Shown here piece by piece: positions 16,525-25,031 of a stretch of 64,000 nucleotides of DNA. Position numbers and translations under genes: made by a program. Source of the DNA: Rhizobiales bacterium PAR1. Lineage in GTDB: Bacteria; Pseudomonadota; Alphaproteobacteria; Rhizobiales; Beijerinckiaceae. The DNA lies in the NCBI GenBank assembly GCA_002256205.1, contig NKIW01000003.1, forward strand, positions 310,001 through 374,000. Direction: 5' to 3'. Each line of letters begins with the position of its first letter. The stretch's first letter is position 1. The notes beneath the pieces were generated by a model. That model was not told the DNA's origin. It saw only the letters and a program-made list of their open reading frames with translations, and did no database searches.

Positions 16525-18944
16525 GCGTTCACCGCCCGCTTGTGCGACACACCGCCACCGCGCGTGGCAGGGTCGAATTCCGCCACCCAGGCACGGAACG
16601 CCGAGGCGGGCAGGGGCCGCGCGAAGAGGTAGCCCTGACCGTAGGGCACGCCGAGCTGGCGCAGTTCCTCGACGACATCGAAACTCTCGATGCCTTCCGC
16701 CACGACGGAAATCCCGAGATCGGCGGCAAAATTCGCAATCGAGCGCACCAGCGCCGAAGCCTTGCGCATTTCCTCGTCGGACCGTCCTTTGGCACCGATC
16801 CCGGCGGTGATTGACCGGTCGAGCTTGATGATATCGACAGGCAGACGGTTGAAATAGCTCAGCGACGAATAGCCCGTGCCAAAGTCATCAAGCGCGACGC
16901 GAATGCCGAGCGACCGGATATCGGCAAGGATTTTGATCGCCTCCTCGAAGTTGCCGATTACCGCCGTCTCGGTGATTTCCACGACGAGCCGCTGCGCAGG
17001 AAAGCCCGTGGCGGCAAGCTCGGCCTTGAGCGCGGGCAGCAGCCGCGAGTCGAGCTGACGCGCGGAGAGGTTGAGCGAGAGGTAGCCATTGGCGGCGGAA
17101 ATCCCGGCGATATCGCCCGCGTGAGTCAGGGCATCGCGAAGCACCCATTCACCGATCTGGGTGATCTGCCCGGTTTCCTCGGCGGTCTGGATGATGGCTT
17201 GTGTCGGTTCCGCTGCCATGCCGGGGCGCTGGAGACGCAGCAGCGACTCCGCCCCGATAGGACAGAGGTCGCTCAACCGCACGATGGGCTGGAACAGCAG
17301 CGAGAACCAGCCGGAGTCGAGGCCGTCGCGAATGGTGTTGGCTCGTGCCGTGCGCGCATCGACCGCTTGACCGAGGGCATCCGAATAGAGCGCAAAACGG
17401 TTCTTGCCGCCCTGTTTGGCTTCATACATCGCAAGGTCGGCGGCACGCAGGCCCTCGGACCACTCCTCGTCGCTCTCCCCTAGCGCGGCGATACCGACAC
17501 TCGCCGAAACATGGCCGACCGCATCCTCCCCCAGTTCGACTGGCGAACGCACCGCCTCGATTACCGCTCCTGCCACGCGCTGCGCTTCCGGTAGCCCTTC
17601 GGTATCGGCCAGCATGATCGCGAATTCATCACCGCCGAGGCGGATCACCGAGGCGTCCGGTTTCAGGCACGCCTGCATGCGCCGCACGACTTCCTTCAGA
17701 AGCTGGTCACCGGATTCATGGCCAAAGCTGTCATTGACCTGCTTGAAATTGTCGAGGTCGATATAGAGGATTGCAAGGTAGCCGGTCGGGTCGAGATCAT
17801 GGCGGATGCTCTCGACAAGATCGTTGATCGCGGCACGGTTCGGCAGGCCGGTCAGCCGATCTGTCAACGCAACACGCTTGAGCGCGCGTTCGGCTTCCCG
17901 CAGATGACTGATATCCGTCACGACGCAGAGAAACCCGCCACCCTCCTGTTCGCGGTGAGAAACGGACAAAAGACCGTCGATCTCGCGGCCTGAGGCATGT
18001 TTGACGATAACCTCGGCGCGTTTATGCTCGGAATGCGCGGTTTTATGGACAAGACAGGCGCCGTGGCAGTGCACGCCGCGCTTGGGTGTCTTCATCGCTC
18101 GCAGGAACGCCTGAACCGGGTGCCCCAGAACCTCGCCACGTTCCCGCCCGATGAACTCCAGCCAGAAGTCGCTCGCCTCGGTGATCAGCCCGCCTTTGTC
18201 GACGCACAGCATCGGGGCGGGGGTGGTGTTATAGAGCTGCCGGATTTCCTTCAGCGAGGCCGCGACCTCGGCGTTGTTCGTCTTCAGGCGCGTCTGCATC
18301 GTGTTGTAGTTGTCGATGACGACGCCGAATTCATCCGATGTTTTGCCCGTGATAGACCGGAATTCGCCAGTGCTCGCGGTGTGACTGATCGCCGCGAGCA
18401 GCCTCCGCAGCGGCGTTCCGATGGTCTGGCGGAAAGCCATCATGCTGGCACCGACAGCCACCAGAAGGCCGAACACCAACAGCAGGAAGGATTGATCGCG
18501 CTGGCGGCGGCGGGCTTCGGTGATTTCCGAAAGATCAAGCGCTACGATCAGCCGCGAGCCGACAAGATCATCCACCGGAATGTCGAGTTGCGGATCATCG
18601 CGTCCGGGTGCGCAGGTAAGGCCACGCGGCACCGTGATGATCTTCGCAGGAAGGGGATCGGCCCAGAGCGCGGCGCAGCGCACCGCGCGGTCCGCGGTCA
18701 GGGAGGAGAGAAGATCGGCTGCAAGATCAGGTTCCTGAACTGCATCATGGCGATTGATCGCCGCGGCCGCGCGCCCGGCATGATTGCCGACACGCGCAGA
18801 AATGAGATCCATTTCCTGCCGAAGTTCATGCTCTGTGATCAGGACCATACCGCCAGCTGAGACGAGCACGAAGCTCGGCACCAGCCAGAGAAGGAATTTC
18901 CCCAGCAGCCGACTTTTCAGAACAGGTCGCACGGCCCACCCCAT
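16521..18944 (-). CDS. Membrane PAS-GGDEF-EAL cyclic-di-GMP protein
   Basis: 807-residue inner-membrane protein. Order: helix about 13-35, a periplasmic sensor of roughly 115 residues, helix about 151-171, HAMP-like linker, PAS (about 232-350), GGDEF (about 355-515) and EAL (about 545-790). The cyclase site is intact (RLGGDEF, residues 435-441). The inhibitory RxxD site before it is degenerate, suggesting weak product inhibition. The EAL signature reads ESL, but the catalytic acidic residues around EITETAV, DDFGTGYSSL, KLDRSI and VVAEGIES are present, so phosphodiesterase activity is plausible. Both activities may exist. It turns over c-di-GMP, probably affecting attachment or motility. It is convergent with, and overlaps by four bases, the fatty acid synthase gene. 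Confidence 0.93.
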   Translation of the reverse strand: MGWAVRPVLKSRLLGKFLLWLVPSFVLVSAGGMVLITEHELRQEMDLISARVGNHAGRAAAAINRHDAVQEPDLAADLLSSLTADRAVRCAALWADPLPAKIITVPRGLTCAPGRDDPQLDIPVDDLVGSRLIVALDLSEITEARRRQRDQSFLLLVFGLLVAVGASMMAFRQTIGTPLRRLLAAISHTASTGEFRSITGKTSDEFGVVIDNYNTMQTRLKTNNAEVAASLKEIRQLYNTTPAPMLCVDKGGLITEASDFWLEFIGRERGEVLGHPVQAFLRAMKTPKRGVHCHGACLVHKTAHSEHKRAEVIVKHASGREIDGLLSVSHREQEGGGFLCVVTDISHLREAERALKRVALTDRLTGLPNRAAINDLVESIRHDLDPTGYLAILYIDLDNFKQVNDSFGHESGDQLLKEVVRRMQACLKPDASVIRLGGDEFAIMLADTEGLPEAQRVAGAVIEAVRSPVELGEDAVGHVSASVGIAALGESDEEWSEGLRAADLAMYEAKQGGKNRFALYSDALGQAVDARTARANTIRDGLDSGWFSLLFQPIVRLSDLCPIGAESLLRLQRPGMAAEPTQAIIQTAEETGQITQIGEWVLRDALTHAGDIAGISAANGYLSLNLSARQLDSRLLPALKAELAATGFPAQRLVVEITETAVIGNFEEAIKILADIRSLGIRVALDDFGTGYSSLSYFNRLPVDIIKLDRSITAGIGAKGRSDEEMRKASALVRSIANFAADLGISVVAEGIESFDVVEELRQLGVPYGQGYLFARPLPASAFRAWVAEFDPATRGGGVSHKRAVNA

Positions 18945-18978
18945 GCTCTTTGTCCCTTATCGCTGTCTCCCCGCGCGT

Positions 18979-19371
18979 CTACTCGGTCATCGTGACCTTG
19001 CCGGCCTTCATCAGGGCTTCAAGCGGGGAGCGGTTGTCGATCTCGGTGCGGAATATCACGAAGGACTTGCCCCGGCGCGAAGCGTAGAAATCGACATTCA
19101 CGGAATCGCCGCTCGCGGTCTTGAAATCGGTGCACAGCACGTAATGCTCGCCCATGCGCAGCACCATCGGGTGGTTCTTCTGCGGCACGAGCGGGCGCAC
19201 ATCGCCGCTCTTGAGGTTCACATCGTAGTAGCGCCCCTCGACGAGCTGGCGGTCGATATGTTGGAACATGGCGGACTGCATGGCCGCCTTTTCGGCCGGC
19301 TCGACCGGGTTCGCCATGGCGGAACCCGAGAACAACAGCGCTGAGGCAAGAAACAAGGCACGAGCGAACAT
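18979..19371 (-). CDS. Small secreted hypothetical protein
   Basis: 130-residue protein with a clear signal peptide (MFARALFLASALLFSGSAMA, cleavage after about residue 20), so periplasmic or exported. The mature part is mixed helix and strand, with one lone Cys (in VLCTDF) and no recognisable domain. It lies 34 bases upstream of the GGDEF-EAL gene on the same strand and may be transcribed with it; a periplasmic partner for that sensor is possible but speculative. Confidence 0.7.
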   Translation of the reverse strand: MFARALFLASALLFSGSAMANPVEPAEKAAMQSAMFQHIDRQLVEGRYYDVNLKSGDVRPLVPQKNHPMVLRMGEHYVLCTDFKTASGDSVNVDFYASRRGKSFVIFRTEIDNRSPLEALMKAGKVTMTE

Positions 19372-19815
19372 GACGCAACTCCACGTTTTTGATTTGGCTA
19401 ATTTATGGGCATTGCGGGCTTTACAAATACTTTTCGCGAAGGAGCGAAATCCGGGCGGAAACCGCTAAAGTGCGGCCTTTCGTCGCAATTTTCGCATGCA
19501 GCCTTAACTGGGGGTAAAGGTTCTGGTGCCGCGTTTCGCAGTGCCCGGCCATGGGAAACTAAGCAGCCGCAGACGGTGCACTTGCCGAAAAAGGCTGATC
19601 TGCCATGCGTCTTTCGGCGGCAGGTCCGGCTTGCCCTTTTGTGCAATCCCGCTTATCGAGTGCGCACAGCGATGGATGTGCCTCGGGGTTTGGGTTTCCG
19701 GGATCAGCCAGCCTGAACGGCCACGAGGGTGTGGCCGGGCGTTAGCGCTGTTTCCCTTTGTCCCCCCGCGTGGAATGGGCCTTGCCCGTTCCCGCCGCCC
19801 TGTCAGGAATCCCCT
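19372..19815 (+). other. 444-base region upstream of the helicase gene
   Basis: No convincing gene. It serves as shared upstream sequence for the secreted protein (minus strand) and the helicase (plus strand). Long leaders are common before cold-induced DEAD-box helicase genes, so a structured regulatory leader is plausible, but no named RNA motif was recognised. Confidence 0.5.
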
Positions 19816-22053
19816 ATGAACATCTTCCAAACCAGCCCGATGCTGGCCCGTGCGCTTGCCGAACGTCAGTACAGCGATCCCACCCCGGTTCAGGCCGCCG
19901 TTTTGACCCCGGAAGCCGAGGGGCGGGATATTCTTGTCTCGGCGCAAACCGGCTCGGGCAAGACCGTCGCTTATGGCCTTGCGATGGCGAAGGATCTGCT
20001 CGGCGAAGCCGAAATCCTGCCGCGCGTCAACGCGCCGCTCGCGCTGATCGTCGCGCCGACGCGTGAACTGGCGATGCAGGTCGAACGCGAACTCGCCTGG
20101 CTTTACGAACACCTGCGCGCCCGCATCATCTCCTGCGTTGGCGGCATGGACTCCCGTGCCGAAGGTCGCAAACTCGCCGATGGCGCGCATATCGTTGTCG
20201 GCACGCCGGGTCGCCTGCGGGATCATATCGAGCGCGGGCGCCTCGTTCTCTCGGACCTGAAGGCCGTCGTGCTCGACGAGGCCGACGAGATGATGGCGCT
20301 TGGCTTCCGCGAAGACCTCGAATTCATCCTCGACGCTACTCCTTCGGAACGCCGCACGCTGCTCTTCTCGGCGACCATGCCAAAGGCGATCGCGACGCTG
20401 GCCAAGCAATACCAGAAGGATGCGCTGCGCCTTGAGGTCGTTGGCTCGGAAAAGGGCCATGCCGATATCGAGTATCGCGCTATCCGTGTCGCCTCCAAGG
20501 AACACGAACTCGCGGTGGTCAACCTCCTGCGGTATGTCGAGGCCGAGACGGCGATTGTCTTCTGCAACACGCGCGAGAGCGTCCGCCATCTTCAGGCAAC
20601 CTTGGCCGAGCGCGGTTTCAACGCCGTTCTCCTCTCGGGCGAACTCAGCCAGAACGAGCGCAACCACGCCATGCAAGCGCTGCGTGATGGCCGCGCCCGC
20701 GTCTGCGTCGCGACCGATGTTGCCGCGCGCGGTATCGATCTGCCGAACCTCGGCCTCGTGATCCATGCCGAACTCCCCAACGATGCCGAAACACTTCAGC
20801 ACCGTTCTGGCCGCACGGGCCGCGCGGGGCGCAAGGGCATTTCCGCGATGCTGGTGCCCGCCTCGCGTCACCGCAAGGCGCATCTGCTGATCCGCGATGC
20901 CGGCGTTCAGGTTTCCTGGGGGCCGCCGCCGTCTGCTGAAGATATCCGCAAGCTCGATCAGGAGCGCCTGCTCGCCGATCCGGTTCTCGCCGGCAAGGCC
21001 GATGAGGAAGACCTCGTGCTGGGCCGTCTCCTTCTGGCCGAGCGTACGCCGGAAGATCTCGCAGCGGCGCTGGTGCGGATCTACCGCGCCAAGCTCCCGG
21101 CAATCGAGGAAGTCACCGATCCCGGTACTGGCCCTGAAATGCGCGAGAAGCGCGGCGAACATGGCCGCCCGATCAAGGAATCGCGTGCGCCATGGGCTGA
21201 AGCCTCGGGTGAGGGAGGTGTCTGGTTCAAGCTCGATATCGGTCGCCAAAAGAAGGCTGATCCGAAGTGGCTGCTGCCGATGATCTGCCGCAAGGGCGGG
21301 GTCACGCGCGCCGATATTGGCGCCATCCGGATTTTCGACAACGAAACCCGCTTCGAAATTACCAACGAAGCTGCGCACAACTTCGAGATCGCGATGAAGC
21401 GCCCCGGCGGCGACAATATCGCGTGCGAACGCCTCAAGGACGGCGCGGAAACCCCGCTGCCGCCGAAAGCACCGCGCGGTGGCGAAGGCAAGCCTTTCAA
21501 GGGTGACAAGCCTTTCCGTGACGACAAGCCTTTCCGCGAAAAGCCGCGTTTCCGCGATGAGAAGCCAGCGTCGGACAAGCCGTTCCGGGAAAAGCCATTC
21601 CGGGAAAAGCCGGCGTACGAGGATCGCGCTCCGCGTGCCGAAGCGCCGGCCCGTGCGAGCCGCGACGCTGCCTTCAAGAAGGAGGAGCGTCCTGCTCGTG
21701 AGAAGCAGCCGTTTAACGAACGCGCCTTCCGCGAAAGCCTGCCACAGCCGGCGGAGCCTGAAGCGCGCGCCTACGAAGGCAAGGGCAAGTCTGAGGGTAA
21801 ACCCTATCCGAAGAAGCCCGACGACAGGGCCTATGAGGGGAAAAAGCCTGACTTCAAGAAGCCTTACGAAGGCAAGCCGTATGAAGGCAAGAAGCCGGAT
21901 TTCAATAAGCCCGAGGGCAAGAAGTTCGATGGGCCAAAAAAGTTTGACGGGCCGAAGAAGTTCGAAGGCAAGAAATTTGAAGGCAAGAAATTTGAAGGTC
22001 CGAAAAAATTCGAGGGCGGTCCCAAGAGCCGCAAGAGCTGGCCGAAGGCCTGA
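19816..22053 (+). CDS. DEAD-box RNA helicase with DbpA-like domain and low-complexity tail
   Basis: 745-residue ATP-dependent RNA helicase. Core motifs in order: Q-motif region ending PTPVQAAVL, Walker A SAQTGSGKT, PTREL, GG, TPGR, DEAD as VLDEADEMM, SAT, then the second RecA domain with VATDVAARGID and HRSGRTGRAGR. A DbpA/CsdA-type RNA-binding domain follows at about 455-540 (GGVTRADIGAIRIFDNETRF). The last ~200 residues are a disordered basic/acidic tail built from repeats such as KPFRDDKPFRE, KPYEGKKPDF and KKFEGKKFEGPKKF, which is expected to bind RNA non-specifically and favour condensates. Likely roles are ribosome assembly and cold adaptation. The ATG at 19816 is chosen because the conserved Q-motif region starts there. 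Confidence 0.94.
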   Translation: MNIFQTSPMLARALAERQYSDPTPVQAAVLTPEAEGRDILVSAQTGSGKTVAYGLAMAKDLLGEAEILPRVNAPLALIVAPTRELAMQVERELAWLYEHLRARIISCVGGMDSRAEGRKLADGAHIVVGTPGRLRDHIERGRLVLSDLKAVVLDEADEMMALGFREDLEFILDATPSERRTLLFSATMPKAIATLAKQYQKDALRLEVVGSEKGHADIEYRAIRVASKEHELAVVNLLRYVEAETAIVFCNTRESVRHLQATLAERGFNAVLLSGELSQNERNHAMQALRDGRARVCVATDVAARGIDLPNLGLVIHAELPNDAETLQHRSGRTGRAGRKGISAMLVPASRHRKAHLLIRDAGVQVSWGPPPSAEDIRKLDQERLLADPVLAGKADEEDLVLGRLLLAERTPEDLAAALVRIYRAKLPAIEEVTDPGTGPEMREKRGEHGRPIKESRAPWAEASGEGGVWFKLDIGRQKKADPKWLLPMICRKGGVTRADIGAIRIFDNETRFEITNEAAHNFEIAMKRPGGDNIACERLKDGAETPLPPKAPRGGEGKPFKGDKPFRDDKPFREKPRFRDEKPASDKPFREKPFREKPAYEDRAPRAEAPARASRDAAFKKEERPAREKQPFNERAFRESLPQPAEPEARAYEGKGKSEGKPYPKKPDDRAYEGKKPDFKKPYEGKPYEGKKPDFNKPEGKKFDGPKKFDGPKKFEGKKFEGKKFEGPKKFEGGPKSRKSWPKA

Positions 22054-22143
22054 GGCGAACCAACCAAGGGCCACCCCCCCTTGCGGTGCGGCTGAACCTG
22101 CGGGAGTGTGGGGCACATTTTTGCCTCGCGCCCCGGAGCCTTC

Positions 22144-23580
22144 ATGCCGACCTCTGACAGCCTGATCTCGAAAACCGCCATCGAGACCATCGATCTCCTT
22201 TCGCGCGGCGAGATCACGCCGCTCGATTGCCTCGACGCTCTTGAAGCGCGGATTTCCGCCGTCGACAAGGCCGTGAACGCGCTGCCGACCCTGTGCATGG
22301 ACCGCGCCCGCGAGGCTGCCCGCGCCGTGATGGCCAAGCCGAAATCCGAGCGTGGCCTGCTTCAGGGCCTTCCCATCGCCATCAAGGATCTCACAGACGT
22401 CAAGGGCGTGCTGACCACCTATGGCTCGCCCGCCTTTGCGAAGCATATTCCCGCTGCCTCCGATCCACTGGTCGAGCGTCTCGAAGGCGAAGGCGGCGTG
22501 ATCTACGCCAAAACCAACACGCCCGAATTCGGCGCTGGCGCCAATACGTTCAACGAGGTTTTCGGCCCAACGCTCAATCCCTGGAACACTTCCCGCTCGG
22601 CGGCGGGCTCCTCGGGCGGCTCCGCGGTGGCGCTCGCGACCGGCACCGCCTGGCTCGCGCATGGCTCGGACCTCGGCGGCTCGCTCCGCAATCCCGCGAG
22701 CTTCTGCGGTATTGTCGGCCTGCGCCCCTCGCCGGGGCGTGTGGCGACGGCACGCGGTGCGCCGGTTGAAAATCTCCTTTCGGTGCAGGGGCCTATGGCG
22801 CGGAACGTCGAGGACTGCGCGCTCTTCCTCGATGCCCTCTCGGGCGAGGATGTCCGTGATCCGGTGAGCCTGCCCAAGCCTTCCGCCAGCTTTCTCGCCG
22901 CAACCCGCTCAGGCTGGAAGCCGAAGCGAGTCGCTTTCTCAGCGGACCTTGGCATCACGCCGGTGGATAGCGAGGTTGCGGAGATCTGCCGCAAGGCGGC
23001 CTATCGCTTCGCCGAACTCGGCGCGGTCGTAGAAGAGGCGCACCCGGATTTCACCGAGGTGCATGATACCTTCAACGTGCTCCGCGCCAAGAATTTCGCC
23101 ATTTCCAAGAAGGACTTGCTCGAAACCAAGCGTGAATTTCTCAAGCCCGAGGTCATCTGGAACATTGAGAAAGGGCTCACGCTGACCATGGCGGATCATC
23201 ATCGCGCCGAGACCCAGCGCGCGACGCTCTATGGTCGCACACTCGCGTTCTTCGAGACCTACGATCTCATCTGCACGCCCGCGACGATTGTTGCCCCGTT
23301 CCCGGTTGAAAACCGCTATGTCGAGAGCTGTAATGGCGTCAAATTCGACAATTACGTCCATTGGCTCGCGATTGCCTATGCTTTTACGACCGTCGGCTGC
23401 CCGGCGATTTCCATCCCGTGCGGCTTCACGAGGGAAGGTCTGCCGGTCGGCCTTCAGATCGCGGCGCGCCAGCGCGGCGACGGACGCTTGCTCGCCGGGG
23501 CGAAAGCGCTGGAAAACGTACTGGGTTGTTCGACACTCACACCGATTTTTCCCAAACAGCCGCCTCGCGCAAAGGAATAA
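22144..23580 (+). CDS. Amidase signature family amidase
   Basis: 478-residue amidase, only distantly similar to the one at 215. The triad is complete: Lys81 in LPIAIKDLTDVKG, Ser156 in AAGSSGGSAV and the nucleophile Ser180 in HGSDLGGSLRNPA. Hydrolyses amide bonds in the cytoplasm; substrate unknown. A GGAG ribosome site supports the ATG at 22144 over one 36 bases upstream. It is followed, in the same direction, by an M24 peptidase and a complete peptide/nickel-family ABC importer, so it probably works on compounds brought in by that importer. This functional link is inferred from gene order. Confidence 0.92.
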   Translation: MPTSDSLISKTAIETIDLLSRGEITPLDCLDALEARISAVDKAVNALPTLCMDRAREAARAVMAKPKSERGLLQGLPIAIKDLTDVKGVLTTYGSPAFAKHIPAASDPLVERLEGEGGVIYAKTNTPEFGAGANTFNEVFGPTLNPWNTSRSAAGSSGGSAVALATGTAWLAHGSDLGGSLRNPASFCGIVGLRPSPGRVATARGAPVENLLSVQGPMARNVEDCALFLDALSGEDVRDPVSLPKPSASFLAATRSGWKPKRVAFSADLGITPVDSEVAEICRKAAYRFAELGAVVEEAHPDFTEVHDTFNVLRAKNFAISKKDLLETKREFLKPEVIWNIEKGLTLTMADHHRAETQRATLYGRTLAFFETYDLICTPATIVAPFPVENRYVESCNGVKFDNYVHWLAIAYAFTTVGCPAISIPCGFTREGLPVGLQIAARQRGDGRLLAGAKALENVLGCSTLTPIFPKQPPRAKE

Positions 23581-23730
23581 TCCACATCCGGTGCAAGATT
23601 TGGATCATTTTTCTGATTGCGCGGACCTGACAGGCTTGTAAAGTCAGGGTATCGAATGCGTAGCGTGGTCGCCCGGCCCGCGCGTGTGAAAGAATAAAAG
23701 CAAAACAAAAAGACAGGGCGGGATTGAAGT

Positions 23731-24852
23731 ATGGCGTCACCCATGCGTGAACTCGAACGGCTGCTCCCGCTGATGGAGCGGGACCGTCTGGATGTTGTTG
23801 CGCTGGTGGGGGGAGCGAATTTCCAACGCCTTTTCCGCTGGGATTTCCACCAGAACGAGCGTCCGCTCGTGGTGCTGCTGCGCCGGGATGGCAAGGCCGT
23901 GGCAGTGGTTCCGCATCTCGAATTGCCTTCGTTCAACCCGCTTGGTTTCGAGGGCGAGGTGTTTTTCTGGCGTGATGAGGAGCGCTTCGAGGGCGCTTTC
24001 CAGAAGGCTGGCGGAGCGCTAGGCCAAAGCACAATGGGCAAGGTGGCGCGCATCGGCGTCGAAGGCCAGCGGATGCGCGTCTTCGAGCAATTAGCGCTGG
24101 CGCGGGCGTTCCCCGGCGCTGAAATTGTCGATGCCCATGCCGCGATTTCGACCATTCGGCTTCATAAAACGGCAGAGGAGATCGCCGAACTGCGTGCCGC
24201 GATCCGGGTTTCGGAAGCAGCCCTCGAAAAAACCATTGCGCGCGTCCGTATCGGCATGACCGAACGCGAAGTGGAAGGGCTGTTGGTGGGCGAGCTTTTT
24301 GCCGCCGGCGCGCAGGAACTTGCCTTTTCGCCCATCGTGGCGGCGGGGGATAATTCCGCGCAAAGCCATGCCAAGGCGCGGCCTGATTATCGCGTCAAGG
24401 CAGGCGATGCGTTGCTGTTCGATTTCGGTGGCGCCATCAATGGCTATCGCGCAGATATCACACGCACTTTCTTTCTGGGGCATGTCTCGGATGCGGATCG
24501 CGCGTTCTACAATGCCGTGCTGGCCGCTAACGAAGTTGGCCGCGCGACCGCAAAGCCCGGCATCACCGCGCACGATCTGGATGACGCAGTGCTGTCCAGC
24601 CTCGAAGCCTCGCCCTTTGCGCGCTTCATGCGGCACAAGACGGGGCACGGCCTGGGGCTCGAAGTCCACGAAGACCCCTACATCATGCGCACCAATGGTA
24701 CGGTGCTTGCAGAAGGTATGGTCTTCACCATCGAGCCGGGGCTCTATGAAAATGACCGGATTGGCGTTCGTATCGAGGATGACGTCGTGGTGATGGCAAC
24801 CGGGGTCGACGTCCTGACGAGCTTCCCGCGGGATCTGAGGGTCATCGGCTGA
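23731..24852 (+). CDS. M24 family metallopeptidase (Xaa-Pro aminopeptidase/creatinase-like)
   Basis: 373-residue pita-bread-fold peptidase. The N-terminal creatinase-like domain spans about 1-135. The C-terminal domain has all five metal ligands: Asp in LLFDFGG, Asp in RADITRTFF, His in HKTGHGLGLEVHE, Glu in FTIEPGLY and Glu in RIEDDVVV. Such enzymes remove N-terminal residues next to proline or hydrolyse related amides using two Mn or Co ions. No signal peptide, so cytoplasmic. It lies between the amidase and the Dpp-type importer and probably degrades imported peptides. The PepP/PepQ-like and creatinase-like branches cannot be separated with certainty here. Confidence 0.92.
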   Translation: MASPMRELERLLPLMERDRLDVVALVGGANFQRLFRWDFHQNERPLVVLLRRDGKAVAVVPHLELPSFNPLGFEGEVFFWRDEERFEGAFQKAGGALGQSTMGKVARIGVEGQRMRVFEQLALARAFPGAEIVDAHAAISTIRLHKTAEEIAELRAAIRVSEAALEKTIARVRIGMTEREVEGLLVGELFAAGAQELAFSPIVAAGDNSAQSHAKARPDYRVKAGDALLFDFGGAINGYRADITRTFFLGHVSDADRAFYNAVLAANEVGRATAKPGITAHDLDDAVLSSLEASPFARFMRHKTGHGLGLEVHEDPYIMRTNGTVLAEGMVFTIEPGLYENDRIGVRIEDDVVVMATGVDVLTSFPRDLRVIG

Positions 24853-25031
24853 AAATGCTGGTGCCTCAACCCAAGCGAGAGGAGTGTTGTACGAACCGCA
24901 AAAACGGGAATAGGCTGCCGCTTCTGCCTGCCCGCGCGGTCCGAAGAACCGCCAAAATGTAGGATCAGCGGCCTCCGGGCCAAAGAGAGTAAGACTTCCA
25001 GCATCTGGATTTGACAAAACGGGAGACGCAT

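Noticed and set aside
19398-19646. 82-codon minus-strand frame with CTVCGC and CENC motifs upstream of the helicase
   Set aside because: The Cys pairs are suggestive of a zinc ribbon, but third codon positions are only about half G/C, below neighbouring genes, and no ribosome site is evident.
21480-22040. Repetitive DNA considered as a CRISPR array
   Set aside because: Repeats are short, in frame, of unequal spacing and encode the helicase tail; no spacers and no cas genes.
19504-22662. Open frame of over 1000 codons on the minus strand, opposite the helicase
   Set aside because: It mirrors the codon bias of the real helicase gene in GC-rich DNA; its sequence is low-complexity and has no domain motifs, while the plus strand carries all helicase motifs.
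25011-25031. TTG start seven codons upstream for the DppA-like protein
   Set aside because: GGGAG lies between it and the ATG at 25032, and the signal peptide begins at that ATG.
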